Below are positions 1-9,848 of a stretch of DNA of 64,000 bases, one piece after another; position 1 is the stretch's first letter, and each line of letters begins with the position of its first letter. This DNA is from Thuidium tamariscinum (Eukaryota > Streptophyta > Bryopsida > Hypnales > Thuidiaceae). The notes under the pieces were generated by a model. It worked only from the letters and a program-made list of their open reading frames with translations. It ran no database searches and was not told the DNA's origin. The position numbers and the translations under genes are program-made. The stretch lies in contig OX344749.2 of NCBI GenBank assembly GCA_947034885.2, positions 17,313,501 to 17,377,500 of the forward strand, written 5' to 3'.

Positions 1-1009
1 CTATAAAAGTAGTGTCTTACATATACACTATTTTTTTAATATATGCACTACTTGTATTGTAGTACAATTTCAAATGACAAATAAAAATGTAAAATGCAAC
101 AATAGTTTTAAATATTCTAAATTCTATGCCATGTATTCTAAACAACCTAATATGGTGAATAATAAACATCATAGAAACATTAAATATAGTTATGATACTA
201 AAACTAAGAAAAACACCAATACTAGAAATATAACATGAACACTAAACATGAGAAATTGACACTCTAAAAACATTGTAGATTAACCCAAGAATATGACCTC
301 TACTATAATATAGAGACTATATATTTTATTTGTACATATGCATTTACAATGGTTTTGAATGTAGAATCAAAAAATAAAAGAGTGTTTATTAAACACTAGT
401 AAAAAGAAGATGATTCTAAACATTTACAAGTATATGTTCAAGTAGTTGAGGCAAATCTAGAGTTTGTAGTGTCAAAGTATAGAAAAGATTCCATGCAAAT
501 GTTGCACACTCTACACCAATTTTTTAATGGGTACATTGTGTAAACATAAATCTCCATAGTACAACCTCATTGTAAATTTACAGCTCAATTCTTTTGTCTT
601 GGAACAGTAGTTTTTTACATGTTGTTACATAATTGGTATATTTAAGGAAAGATTTGTATGTACAGGCTAGAATTATTTGATGATAACAACAAATCTTCTA
701 AAAAACATCCTTAGATTTACTAAATTGTTTAAGTTTTATCATTCAATTAAAAAAATTTGTTTACATCTATACTCATTATACTACAAACTTTTTATATGAA
801 CCCTATTTGTAAAGGCTAATTTATTAATAAAAATTCCTACTAACTGATGTTTATACATAGCCTAATTTATATATAATAGGATATATGACATTTCAAGAAT
901 CCTATAGTAGTTCTACATATATATAAAATTTATCCCCTTTGAATTAAATAGACCCTATCTTTTAACTCACGTAGTTTTCTAAAAATCACGAGTAATCTCC
1001 GCGGGATAT
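1..1009. other. AT-rich intergenic DNA, no gene seen
   Basis: Strongly AT-rich sequence with stops in all frames. I see no long open frame, no coding-like composition and no clear terminal repeats. It is probably old decayed repeat sequence, but no family could be assigned. Confidence 0.6.
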
Positions 1010-1628
1010 TTATGGTGGGAAATTGAGTTGAGAGTCTAGGGGAAAAAAATACAAAAGAATATAATTTTGATTCTCTAAATAATTATTAAGTTGAAATAGG
1101 TACAAGATAAAAAGAAAACCTAAATTATTAATATCTCTAAGAGGGAATTAAAATGCACTAATTCCAATGGTGAGCTTATTTTGAGAAATCAAAATGCACC
1201 ACGTAGAACTTTTTTTTGGAAAAAATATGATAATTGCAATCAGGAATGAATTCTAGAAGTTATTTTTTCTAAGAGATGATCAAATTTTGTGAAAAAACAA
1301 GATTGTCCATAACTTTTTTATAACAAATCCAAATGGAATGAATCAAAGCTTTCCATGTAGAAAAAAACATAATCCATGAGAACAATTTTTTGTAAAAAAA
1401 AAAAGAAAATTTAAAGAAATTGGGTTGCCTCTTCTCTCCTATTTTGAGTTTATTTGGGCATAACTTTTGTTCTTATGCACCAATTGGATTAAAATAATAT
1501 TCTTGCAAAGCTAATGATATTTTCTATATTTAAAAAAATTCAAAAAATCAAGACAAAAATTGAGACTATAGGTACTTGTCTAAAATCTCATTTGAACCTT
1601 GAAGGGACAATGGTCCTTTAGGGGGTAA
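1010..1628 (+). mobile_element. Family H TTAA-type element, partial copy (H1)
   Basis: This non-coding repeat aligns by eye with the element at 45916-46964. Both hold the order: GAGTTGAGAGTCTAGG-like start, a TCTAAGAGGGAATT-like segment, CATAACTTTTGTTCTTATG, an AAAATTGAGAC-like segment, then a terminus reading ...AATGGTCCTTTAGGGGG followed by TAAT. The TTAA expected outside the right end has drifted. The site corresponding to the MITE insertion in the 46-kb copy is unoccupied here (TA at 1132-1133), so this copy is one of the empty-site references. There is no coding capacity. Membership in a piggyBac-like group is inferred from the ends of the better copies. Confidence 0.55.
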
Positions 1629-4093
1629 TTGAATAGCTACATTATTCCTTGACTTGTCCACTATATCAAATATGGCCAATAAAAGGCAATTATCAAAATT
1701 AATTAATTTTAAATGGAAAAAAACCAACCACTTTATTATAAAAATTGAAAGGCCTCTTTATAAATATAGATACATCATCACTAACTTGTGCTATTTTAGA
1801 CATACTTTGGTACTAGCCAATTGATGATTCCTTTATATGAAGTGGTCTATACAACACCCACGTCTTTATTGTCATACACCAGAGCTATGCTAAAAGATAG
1901 AGTGATATCATCATCTTCTACTCCATTGTCACCAAAGCATCCCACATGTGTATGTCTTGTACAGCAAAATATAATTTGAAATTACCCCCATAAAGATCCA
2001 TTTTTCAATGATCTTTTTGTTTCTATATGCATTTGAAGAAAGTTAGACAGTATTTTAAATTATTTGAAGACGGAAATTTTTGTTCACTTATGTGGGACAA
2101 TTGTTTTAAAAAACTTATAACATTTATAATACACAAAAAATCAAAATACACAACCATTAGAAAAATTGGGCCACAAAATAGAAAAGAATTTTCATGCATG
2201 ATTTGTATTTGAAAATTCCAACCCTTCATATTGCAATCAATTTTTTATTTTATTACTCTATAAAACAAATATGAGCTTTGACTAAAGTACAACTTGTCTT
2301 CATGTCAATATGTTTTCACATAAAATTAATGCAAATTCATATATACATTAGACTTCCAACTTGTAATCACAAGGAAATATTTGCAAAGGCAATAGGGGAT
2401 GTTTTATAGTACACCTTAGGCATATGTATCCCTTACTCATAACAAAATGAAAAAACAACAATGGCCTCTACTATACTTCACAAGTCTTTGCTTATTTGAT
2501 TGTATATAAGAGCTTATTTGGCTATTGGATAATTAGCACTTGTATCAACAACAATGCTAGCATGTGAGCATGGAAATGCAAGCATATAAGCCTTCAAAAT
2601 ATGTATAAGTAGATATCTTAGACCCATTGAAAGTACTTAGAACACAAACACCTATAATATATGTGTTTATATCATAGGGACCTTGTATTCATAGAAGGTT
2701 TCCATAATATAGACAACCATAATATAGGTGTGGTGTTTTCCAAACTCAAGTGCTTATTATCTCAAACTTGCATAATGGCAACTCTCTTTGTATCAACAAC
2801 CATATATGGAAGTATGTACAAAATCAATACAATTTACATTTATGAAAAGTTATAATTATGAAAATTTTCTAAATTCATTTTGAAAACAAATATATTTCCA
2901 ATTTTGATACACACACTCTTGAAAGTTTTGTTGTCTTTCAAAGACCACCATGACATTATGTGTCCTCTTCAAATTTTCAATGGCAAATTCTCAATAAGGT
3001 CAAACAAATCTCAATTTTTTGTAAAACTGGCTCTTGTAGATTAAGTAACAAATTGACAAAATTGTTGCATTTTTTGACTTTCATGATTTCAATGTGAGAA
3101 AAATTCAAAATTTTACTTATGAAAAAATAAATTAAAAAAAAATCTTGGACATTTCTAGTCCTTAATTTGGACAAACAAATCAGGATTGGAGAATTTTCCT
3201 CAAATTTTTATTTTTAGCAATCTTAAAAATACAAGGTTTAATAAAGCTTCATGAAGAATATAAAATAATTAGAACAACTCCAAAATTTGTCAAGGTGTTC
3301 CAAACAATATGCTAGTGATATCAATTGTTAAATTTCAAAATTTACTCATATATATTAAAAAAAAATTATTTTGTAGCATCCAAATAGGTCATTTTGGGCT
3401 TTTTTTTTACTCTCATTTTGTTTGAAATGTGGACAAATTTGAAAGGATTTTTAATCCTCATTTTTTCAAATTAAAATAATTTTAAATTACCCTAGGATTT
3501 CAATTCCATTTTTTTAGGGGGGTTAAAAAAGATGATTCATCTCCTTATAATTCTTCTTCCCCCAAAGTTGTGTTTCTTGCCTATAAAGTCCATTATCCAA
3601 AATTATTATAATTTCAAAATCCAACGGCCAATATTTTCCAAACTTGATTTCCTACATACAAGACAAAATAGTCTTTACTTTTTGTAAGGTAAAATTAAAA
3701 TTTCAAGTGCATCTATGTGCAATAAATTATTAGAGTAGGACAATCAATTAAAACTTCCATAAGTAAAAAAGTTGATGGGCCTCAAGGGATTGAGCCTAAT
3801 TATTGATTTGCAAGTGTATCTTTTTGTTGCAACTTCTAATAGAAAATTTATAAGTGTCTATATACTTTCAAATGGGGATATCTTTACTATGGCTATTTAA
3901 TTCCTAAAATCACAAATGATTCATGGATATTTGGAGCATCCAAAGTGAAGTTACTTGGACAATTTATCTAGTAGTTGTCAAAGTTTGGGCTCTATTGACA
4001 TTGATGTTGGAAGTGATGCCCACAAGGGCCAAGCCAATTTGTTGGAAGTTGAAGAAGCCCTTGATTATGCTCTAGTAGAAAATAACAATCAAT
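1629..4093. other. AT-rich intergenic DNA, no gene seen
   Basis: No convincing reading frame. Open frames of about 60-70 codons here occur on both strands over the same bases and have the low-complexity composition expected by chance. A GGGGGGTTAA string near 3515-3526 may be a decayed end of a TTAA-type element, but no partner end was found. Confidence 0.5.
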
Positions 4094-4877
4094 GCTCCAA
4101 ACTTTAGAAAAGCAACACTTTTTGACACAAGTAATTGTAGAATTTTGTAGCCAATTGATTTGAAAAGATGTGGAACAAATTTTAAATTTTTTGACTATAT
4201 GGATTGAAAGATATTAGTGTTTGAATTGATCAAAATCCTATTTTAAGCCATGCAAAAAATTGAGCAGCTACACTTCACAAGCTCACATTTGTATCAAAAA
4301 ATGTTCGGGCTTTTTGATTCGTACAACATATAGGGAAAAAAGGAAATAAAAAAATAGAGAATGATTCAAAATACAAAATTGTTAAGAATTTATTTTTGAA
4401 ATGGAAAAATGTCAATCCCAATCATTGTAATTTTGTAGTAAACAATTTACAACCAATTTTTTTTTCTCAAAAATATTTCAAATAGAATTAAATAACAGAT
4501 TCCAAGGTTTCTTTTAGGGTATAAAATCCATATTGCCCCAAACAAAAACTCATAAATTTTGACTCATCAATTAAAAATGGAATGATTCAAAGCTTTCTAT
4601 GTACAAAAAATTCTAGAAAATCAAATTTTGTTTTGTTTTTAAAAAAATTAAGTGATTATTTCAAATGTGCGTGAAGAACTTAAGTTGAGGTAAAAAACAC
4701 CCAATGCAAATAACTTTTTAATTGTGTAGTCAAAAGTTATGAAAATTGTTGAACCTTAAAGATATTCCTCATCCACATTTTGTGTGAAATTTTAGAAAAA
4801 AATAATAAAATTTCTAGTCACATGTACTTGTTCAAAATTTATATATTGCCAAAAAACATAGTTTGGTCCTTTAGGGG
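4094..4877 (+). mobile_element. Family A TTAA-type element, left end eroded (A-a)
   Basis: Non-coding member of the commonest repeat here. It ends GGTCCTTTAGGGG at 4865-4877, followed directly by TTAA (4878-4881). The interior follows the family order: a segment about a GTAGAATTTTGTAG tract, an imperfect TTTTTGACTC/CATAACTTTTG phrase, AACTTTTTAATTGTGTAGTC, then a TTGCCAAAAAACAT subterminal run. The first 70 or so bases of the left end cannot be matched. It lies about 110 bp from an oppositely oriented copy (4992-5913), so the two form a large imperfect inverted pair. Confidence 0.65.
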
Positions 4878-4991
4878 TTAACAAGAACATTTTTCACCAT
4901 TAAGATTAATTATTCTCAATTTCTGGTGTATGTTGTCAGGGTTCTAGAGGTCTTTCATCAAATACAACTTTTCAATTTGTAAATTTTTTAA

Positions 4992-5913
4992 CCCCTAAAA
5001 GACCAACATGCCTTTTTTGGCAACATAACTATTTTGGGCAGGTACGTGTGACTAGAGATTTCCATATTTTTGGCCAAATTTTAATAGAAGGTGTAGATGA
5101 GGAATATCTTTAAAGCCCAACAATTTTTGTGACTTTTGACTGCATGGTTAAAAAGTTATTGCATGATATGTTGTTTATTTCTCAACTCGGGCAATTTGGG
5201 CAAATAAAAAAAATCACTTTTTTATAAAATAAAAATTTTAAATCGGTTTAATAGATTTATATATACGTGGAAAGCTTTGAATCATTCCATTTGGACTAAT
5301 GAGTCAAAAGTTATGAAGAGTTTTAGTTTGCGGGTAGTTATAGATTCCCTACTCTAAAATAAACTTTGAAGTCCTTTATTTTACTCAATTTTCAATATTT
5401 TTGGAAAAAATAAAAACATTGGATGTAGGTTGTTTATTACAACATTTGAACCATTGGGATTGGCCAGTTTCAATTTCACAAATAAATTTTTAACAATTTA
5501 GTATTTTGAATCATTCTCTACTTCTTTTTACTTACTATTTTTTTTTCTATATGTTGTCCAATGCCAAATGATTTGAAATTTTTTGCGCATGTAGCCAACT
5601 TGCCTTGACAATGAATCCAAAGAAGCACTACCATTTTGGACTCTTTTTCATGCAAATGTGAGCTGATAAAGTGCAGCTGCTTGGATTTTTGCAGTGATAA
5701 AAAAAGGATTTTTGTAACTTCAAACACTAATATCTTGTAATCCACACGGTAAAGATTTCTGAAATATTTTCCTCAGCTTCTCAAACTTGAATACTACAAG
5801 ATCCTATGGTTATATGTGCCCCAAAACAATATTTTCCAAATATTTGGTACTTGTGTTAGAAATGACAGTTTTGGAGTTTTTTTGGTGAAAACATAGTCAA
5901 AGAACTTTAGGGG
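4992..5913 (-). mobile_element. Family A TTAA-type element, complete (A-b)
   Basis: A 922-bp non-coding element lying exactly between TTAA at 4988-4991 and TTAA at 5914-5917. The left boundary reads TTAACCCCTAAAAGACC and the right one CTTTAGGGGTTAA, so the inverted ends are CCCCTAAA-type. TTAA duplications with ends starting CCC are the defining insertion signature of the piggyBac superfamily. The interior has no transposase frame, so it is non-autonomous. It is in reverse orientation relative to the copies at 31025 and 54538, and carries the same blocks as they do (TTTTCACCAAAAA near one end, TTTTTTGGCAACATA near the other). Confidence 0.8.
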
Positions 5914-6479
5914 TTAAAGGATGGTAATTAAAGCGTTTTTGGTCTTTTTTTTCACTAAACATTTTCCAACATCTTAACTAAATACATATTTAAGCTATAG
6001 AACAAATGTTTGATGTTTTCTATGAATATGTTTGAAAGACAAAACTTCCTCTTAGAAAGACCTAAAAAGTTCTTCTAATTAAAATTTGAAGTGCATATTA
6101 CTTGCAGATTTTATCCTTAAATTTTAGGAGAATATACTTGAACATGTTAACTAAAAGACCTTACAATTGGAATTAAAAAAGAACAAATAATGTTGAAAGT
6201 TTTAACTTTCTTCTAGATAGGAGTACATTGAAGAAATTTTAGACCTCAAAACACCCCAAAACTTCAATAGTTTATTTTGAAGTTGTGAAACCTCTAAAAA
6301 CACAAGGCCTTTTGGGATTTAATGACATTATTCCTTTTGAAGTGTTATAGATTTAAACTACAAAGTGCTTCAAAACTACAATACAACACATTGGTAAAAG
6401 AAAAACCTTTCAAATGACTTGTCAATCTACAAAATAGTTTTGAAACATCAAAAAATAGCAATAAAAGTTGTAAAAAATC

Positions 6480-7057
6480 CATCTATGGTTGAACCTCTTT
6501 CTACTAAAATGCTTCTCAGTCACTTATAATTCCTTGCATTGATATGAAATTTTACTCATACAAACTAGACTAGTATGTTCAACTTTTTTCAAAAAATGAT
6601 TGGAACTCAACATTGTATGAAGAAGAAATAACTTGCCAAAGTTCACTGTAATCCCAAAATGTTTCTATATTTTGAACTTTGAATTTCTCCTAAACATTCA
6701 AAACAACTTGGTTTGACATAAAAATTTTACTGCAATAACTAGACTCCAAGGGGAACAAAACCCACTAAATTTGATTGAAAACAAACATTTGGATGATGGA
6801 GATGCAAGACCCCAGAGTTGCAACTACCAAAATGCACTTTGGTGAACTTAAATTAAACCCTTGAACTTTGAATGACTTTCAAAAAATCATCACATCTTGG
6901 ATTGATTTGAAAATTTTACCACACAAACTAGAAAAGTGAGCATGAATTTTGCAACAAGTTTCATTGAATTCCGACATTGGATGCTAAAGTTACATCACTT
7001 TGAATTGGTCTGGAAACTATCTAAGGACACTTTTTGGTGCATTGAGGTACTCAGGGG
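6480..7057 (-). mobile_element. Family J TTAA-like element built of ~180-bp modules
   Basis: Reverse-oriented relative of the element at 48742-49489. Three degenerate direct modules start near 6540, 6714 and 6902. Each carries a GATTTGAAAATTTTAC-like phrase, then an AAACTAGA phrase, then an ACATTGGATG-like phrase, then AGTTNCA. The right terminus reads GAGGTACTCAGGGG followed by TCAA at 7058-7061, which looks like a mutated TTAA. The left terminus could not be fixed. No protein is encoded. Confidence 0.5.
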
Positions 7058-7563
7058 TCAATGAATATAGCTGGGACCAGTGGGATGTACGCAAGTACGC
7101 AACCATTATAATTACCTTATTATCTTCTTTTCTTTTCTTTTTTTAACAAATGGGGAGAACCCAGCTTATTTTTCTTTACACAAACTGAATGAAACAAAAT
7201 TACATTGCAAGCAAGAATTTTATTATCTTTGGAATGTCATGAGGCTCCCTCCATCCGCCATTATGCTCCCGTAGACCCACATCATTTTTATATTTTTTCC
7301 CCTTGGAAAAAGGACGGCCCATAGACCCATAACATACTGCTGGGGAATACGAGTCAATGTAGAGTCAAGAGCCCTCTCCTTGGATTCCCCCAAGACCAAA
7401 CAGTCCACCATCAAAAAGGATAATCTTATAAAGCAATGGCATTTAATAGGGAATACAAAAACTTACTCATTAAGAATACTGGAAGTGAAGCCAGCTACCC
7501 AGCAGGGTAACTAATGATGCTAAGCTGGCTGCAAAATCATACGACAAAAAGTGAATAAATTTA

Positions 7564-7837
7564 AGGTAGGTACACCCAAAATGGCACCTGACCTTAAAGC
7601 ACCATCTACAATGTGCATACATTTTCAAAATTGATCATATACCCAAACTGTAGATGGCGCTTTCAGAGACAGACTTTGACCGTTAATAACTTTTGCATAC
7701 AGTATCCAAATCCTTTGTTCTTTGGTGCATTGGAACATGCTTTTACTCGCCAACAAGACTGTATAAAAATCTGAACAGCATGATGACAGGAACTAGGCAC
7801 AGTAAGAATAAGTGTAGCTTATGGGTGTACCCCACCT
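7564..7837. mobile_element. Mariner-like MITE, copy M1
   Basis: A 274-bp element with inverted ends: AGGTAGGTACACCC on the left, and GGGTGTACCCCACCT on the right. It is flanked by TA at 7562-7563 and 7838-7839. TA duplication is typical of Tc1/mariner elements, and the small non-coding body makes it a MITE. Conserved inner blocks shared with the other copies are CACCATCTACA near the left end, GTAGATGGCGCTTT in the centre, TAATAACTTTTGCATAC, and GTGCATTGGAACATGCTTT. The TA target is shown by the empty-site comparison described for the copy at 46348. Confidence 0.85.
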
Positions 7838-8378
7838 TACTCTTCCTTTTTGCTGAGTGAGTGAGTGTAATATTAAAATGTCTTTTTTTATCTTTTTTGA
7901 CACAAATAAAGGTAAACTTTACTGCGAGGGTTAAAATACAGTCTTTTTTTATTTTGACATTCCCATGGAATTTGCAAATACATTAGTTTAGTGGATGCCT
8001 GAGTTTCCCCTTCCCCAATACAGTAGCCAGCTTCTTAATTACGTTTGGTCGTCAGGCGGCAGTGGCAGTCCCCCACTGCAGGTGCCTGAGAATCTCGGTA
8101 GGTCAGTTTGTCAGATGGACCTTCATACTTTCCAGCACCTGACTGCTCCCCCAAAAGCCCTCCTTTCGGGAACTGGCTGGCTGGCTGGGTTGGGCCTTCC
8201 TGGACGGACCGGCCTTTATAGCAATCATAGTGAGCTCCAGCCAAAACCCACTTCATTCTTTTAATCTACCAAAAAATTATTGTTGTGGCAGGGACCTTCT
8301 GAGTGAGAGTGCTGGCTTCAGTTTCAGTCAGTCGCCTACCCAAGAAACCAAAAAAAAAATTAATTTAAAACTAATGAG
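7838..8378. other. Intergenic DNA with a small GC-richer patch
   Basis: Between 7990 and 8270 base composition is more balanced and both strands stay open for 70-90 codons. Neither frame shows a recognisable domain, and they overlap as mirror images. A TTTTTTGACACAAATAAAG string near 7887 matches the A-tail side of the LINE-tail repeats found elsewhere. No gene call is justified. Confidence 0.4.
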
Positions 8379-8532
8379 GTAAACTTTCCTATTGTGGTCA
8401 AAATTGGAGCATGTTCATTATGGGCAAAATTGGAAAGGAGATGTACCTTTGAGAACTTGAATGTACACCACCAATACAACTTTGATCACAATGTGCTTGC
8501 TCCAATTTTAACCACAATGGACGTAGTTTACC
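8379..8532. mobile_element. Short foldback element (MITE-like)
   Basis: An imperfect inverted repeat with arms of roughly 48 bp. The left arm starts GGTAAACTTTCCTATTGTGG; the right arm is its approximate reverse complement and ends ACGTAGTTTACC. The GGTAAACT and AAAATTGGAGCA blocks pair perfectly. The loop of about 60 bp contains a GGAGATGTACCTT-like spacer. No clear target duplication could be fixed (flanks ATGA and ATAC), so the superfamily is unknown. Confidence 0.6.
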
Positions 8533-8879
8533 ATACTCAATCTTTCGTTTGAACTTTGAAGTTGCAAATCAGAAATAAAACTTATGGATTTAAATAAACC
8601 TCAAAGTTTGAGATATACTTGAAATTTGAATCTGCAAAGCACCATACTTTCAAGCCCACTTCTGGGACTTTTGTGGCATGTATTGCCTTGTTGGGCAATG
8701 TGTGCCTTTATAGCGGATCATCATCTCATCAATGGTGACAAATTTGCCCACATTCCATGATTTCTTACAATTTCTACAAATGGCATTGATATGAGTCAAT
8801 AATATGCAAGCATCTAGTAAGATGTTGATAATGATTGCAAGGCATGAGATTTGAAATTGTAGGACAACGAAAAATATTA

Positions 8880-9121
8880 GATGTTTTTTTCAGAGATTAG
8901 AAGATTGTTTCAAGCCTGTTCCCAATGCTGGGAATAGTTAGAATAAAAACTTAAAAAAAATTTAATTAATTTTTTTTGGAATAATAATAATTTTTAAATT
9001 TATTTTATTATTTTAATTTGACGTGGCAATCTCTTGGCCACATCAGATCACAGATATGGCAGCGTTCCCTAGCATTCCCACAATTGGGAACTTGCAGTCT
9101 TGTTACTAGCAAAAAAACATC
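8880..9121. mobile_element. PIF/Harbinger-like MITE, copy F1
   Basis: A 242-bp element with inverted ends GATGTTTTTTT...AAAAAAACATC. TTA lies on the left (8877-8879) and TAA on the right. Inner paired blocks are AGA(A/C)TG and GTTCCCAATGCTGGGAA on the left, and CAATTGGGAACTTGCAGTCTTGT on the right in inverted form. The second copy (60541-60882) shares these blocks and has an exact TTA/TTA duplication. TWA duplication and G-starting ends fit PIF/Harbinger (Tourist-like) elements, but no transposase is present to prove it. It abuts the piggyBac transposase remnant. Confidence 0.55.
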
Positions 9122-9124
9122 TAA

Positions 9125-9848
9125 TGTAGAGCCCTTTTTATGCCAATAAGCTTTTATATCCGGTTGTCATTTCATGCCCGTATACCAAAACAATAGCTAT
9201 AAAGTCTTCAACTCCTCTAGAAAAATAGGTTTCCATTGTCAGCCCCAATATGTCTTGCCATCCATGTTTACTGTTGTGGCATAACGGTTTGTCTCTATAA
9301 CAATGACAATGACCACTAAAATGGAGACATGCCAAAAAAGATCAAATAAGTTTGCAAAGGTTGCAAAATATTGCCAAAAAAATTTGACTCAAAGATCCCA
9401 TAAATTTTTGGGGCTTTGGGTCATATGTGATAATTTTTTTGGACCAAGTGGAGTTCTCGTAAACATATTTGGTTCTATTCACATCAACAATACGACCACC
9501 ATCAATACTAGAATCCAATGAACTATATTCTAATTTCGATGCATTCCCACTATCGTAATGTGTAAAAGTGACATGACCCAACCTTGGATGATGATGAGGC
9601 CCTTTGGCCTAGTTTGCTTCACTATAGACAAATTCATCACCTCCACAATTTTTGAGCCCTTACAACATATCTTTTGCCATTCCCTCTTTGTGCACCAAAC
9701 CTTCACCCTCCCATTCCAAATTGCCATAACAATGCCAATCAGGTGCATCCCTATGTGAATTTCCATTTTCCTCCCATGTGTTGGGCTGCATATGGTTTGG
9801 CATAGAAGAAGAAGAGGGGTAAGGTTGCTCACCTTCAACATTGGGCAT
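9125..9848 (-). pseudogene. piggyBac transposase remnant (DDE_Tnp_1_7-type), frameshifted
   Basis: Reading the minus strand from the ATG at 9846-9848, one frame runs to about 9342. It is broken by a TAA at 9660-9662, a later TAG, and finally a TGA. It carries an acidic, polar N-terminal part and then WSKKIITYDPKPQKFMGS. A shifted frame continues with LFDLFW..., then IVIETNRYATTVN and GKTYWG, then a TGA at 9239-9241, then EELK, TGMK and QPDIKAYWHKKGS. The order (LFW, then IV.ETNRYA, then W/EL, then a Gly/Met/Lys turn, then QP..K.YW) is that of the N-terminal part of piggyBac-family transposases, which cut at TTAA. The catalytic Asp-rich core and Cys-rich tail are not found in this window. At least two frameshifts and several stops show that the copy is dead. 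It is the only transposase-like coding trace here, and it matches the TTAA elements that fill the window. Confidence 0.75.

Noticed and set aside
4992..5913. Solo LTR of a retrotransposon
   Set aside because: Ends are CCCCTAAA...TTTAGGGG, not TG...CA, the flanks are TTAA, not a 4-6 bp variable duplication, and no primer-binding or polypurine site is seen.
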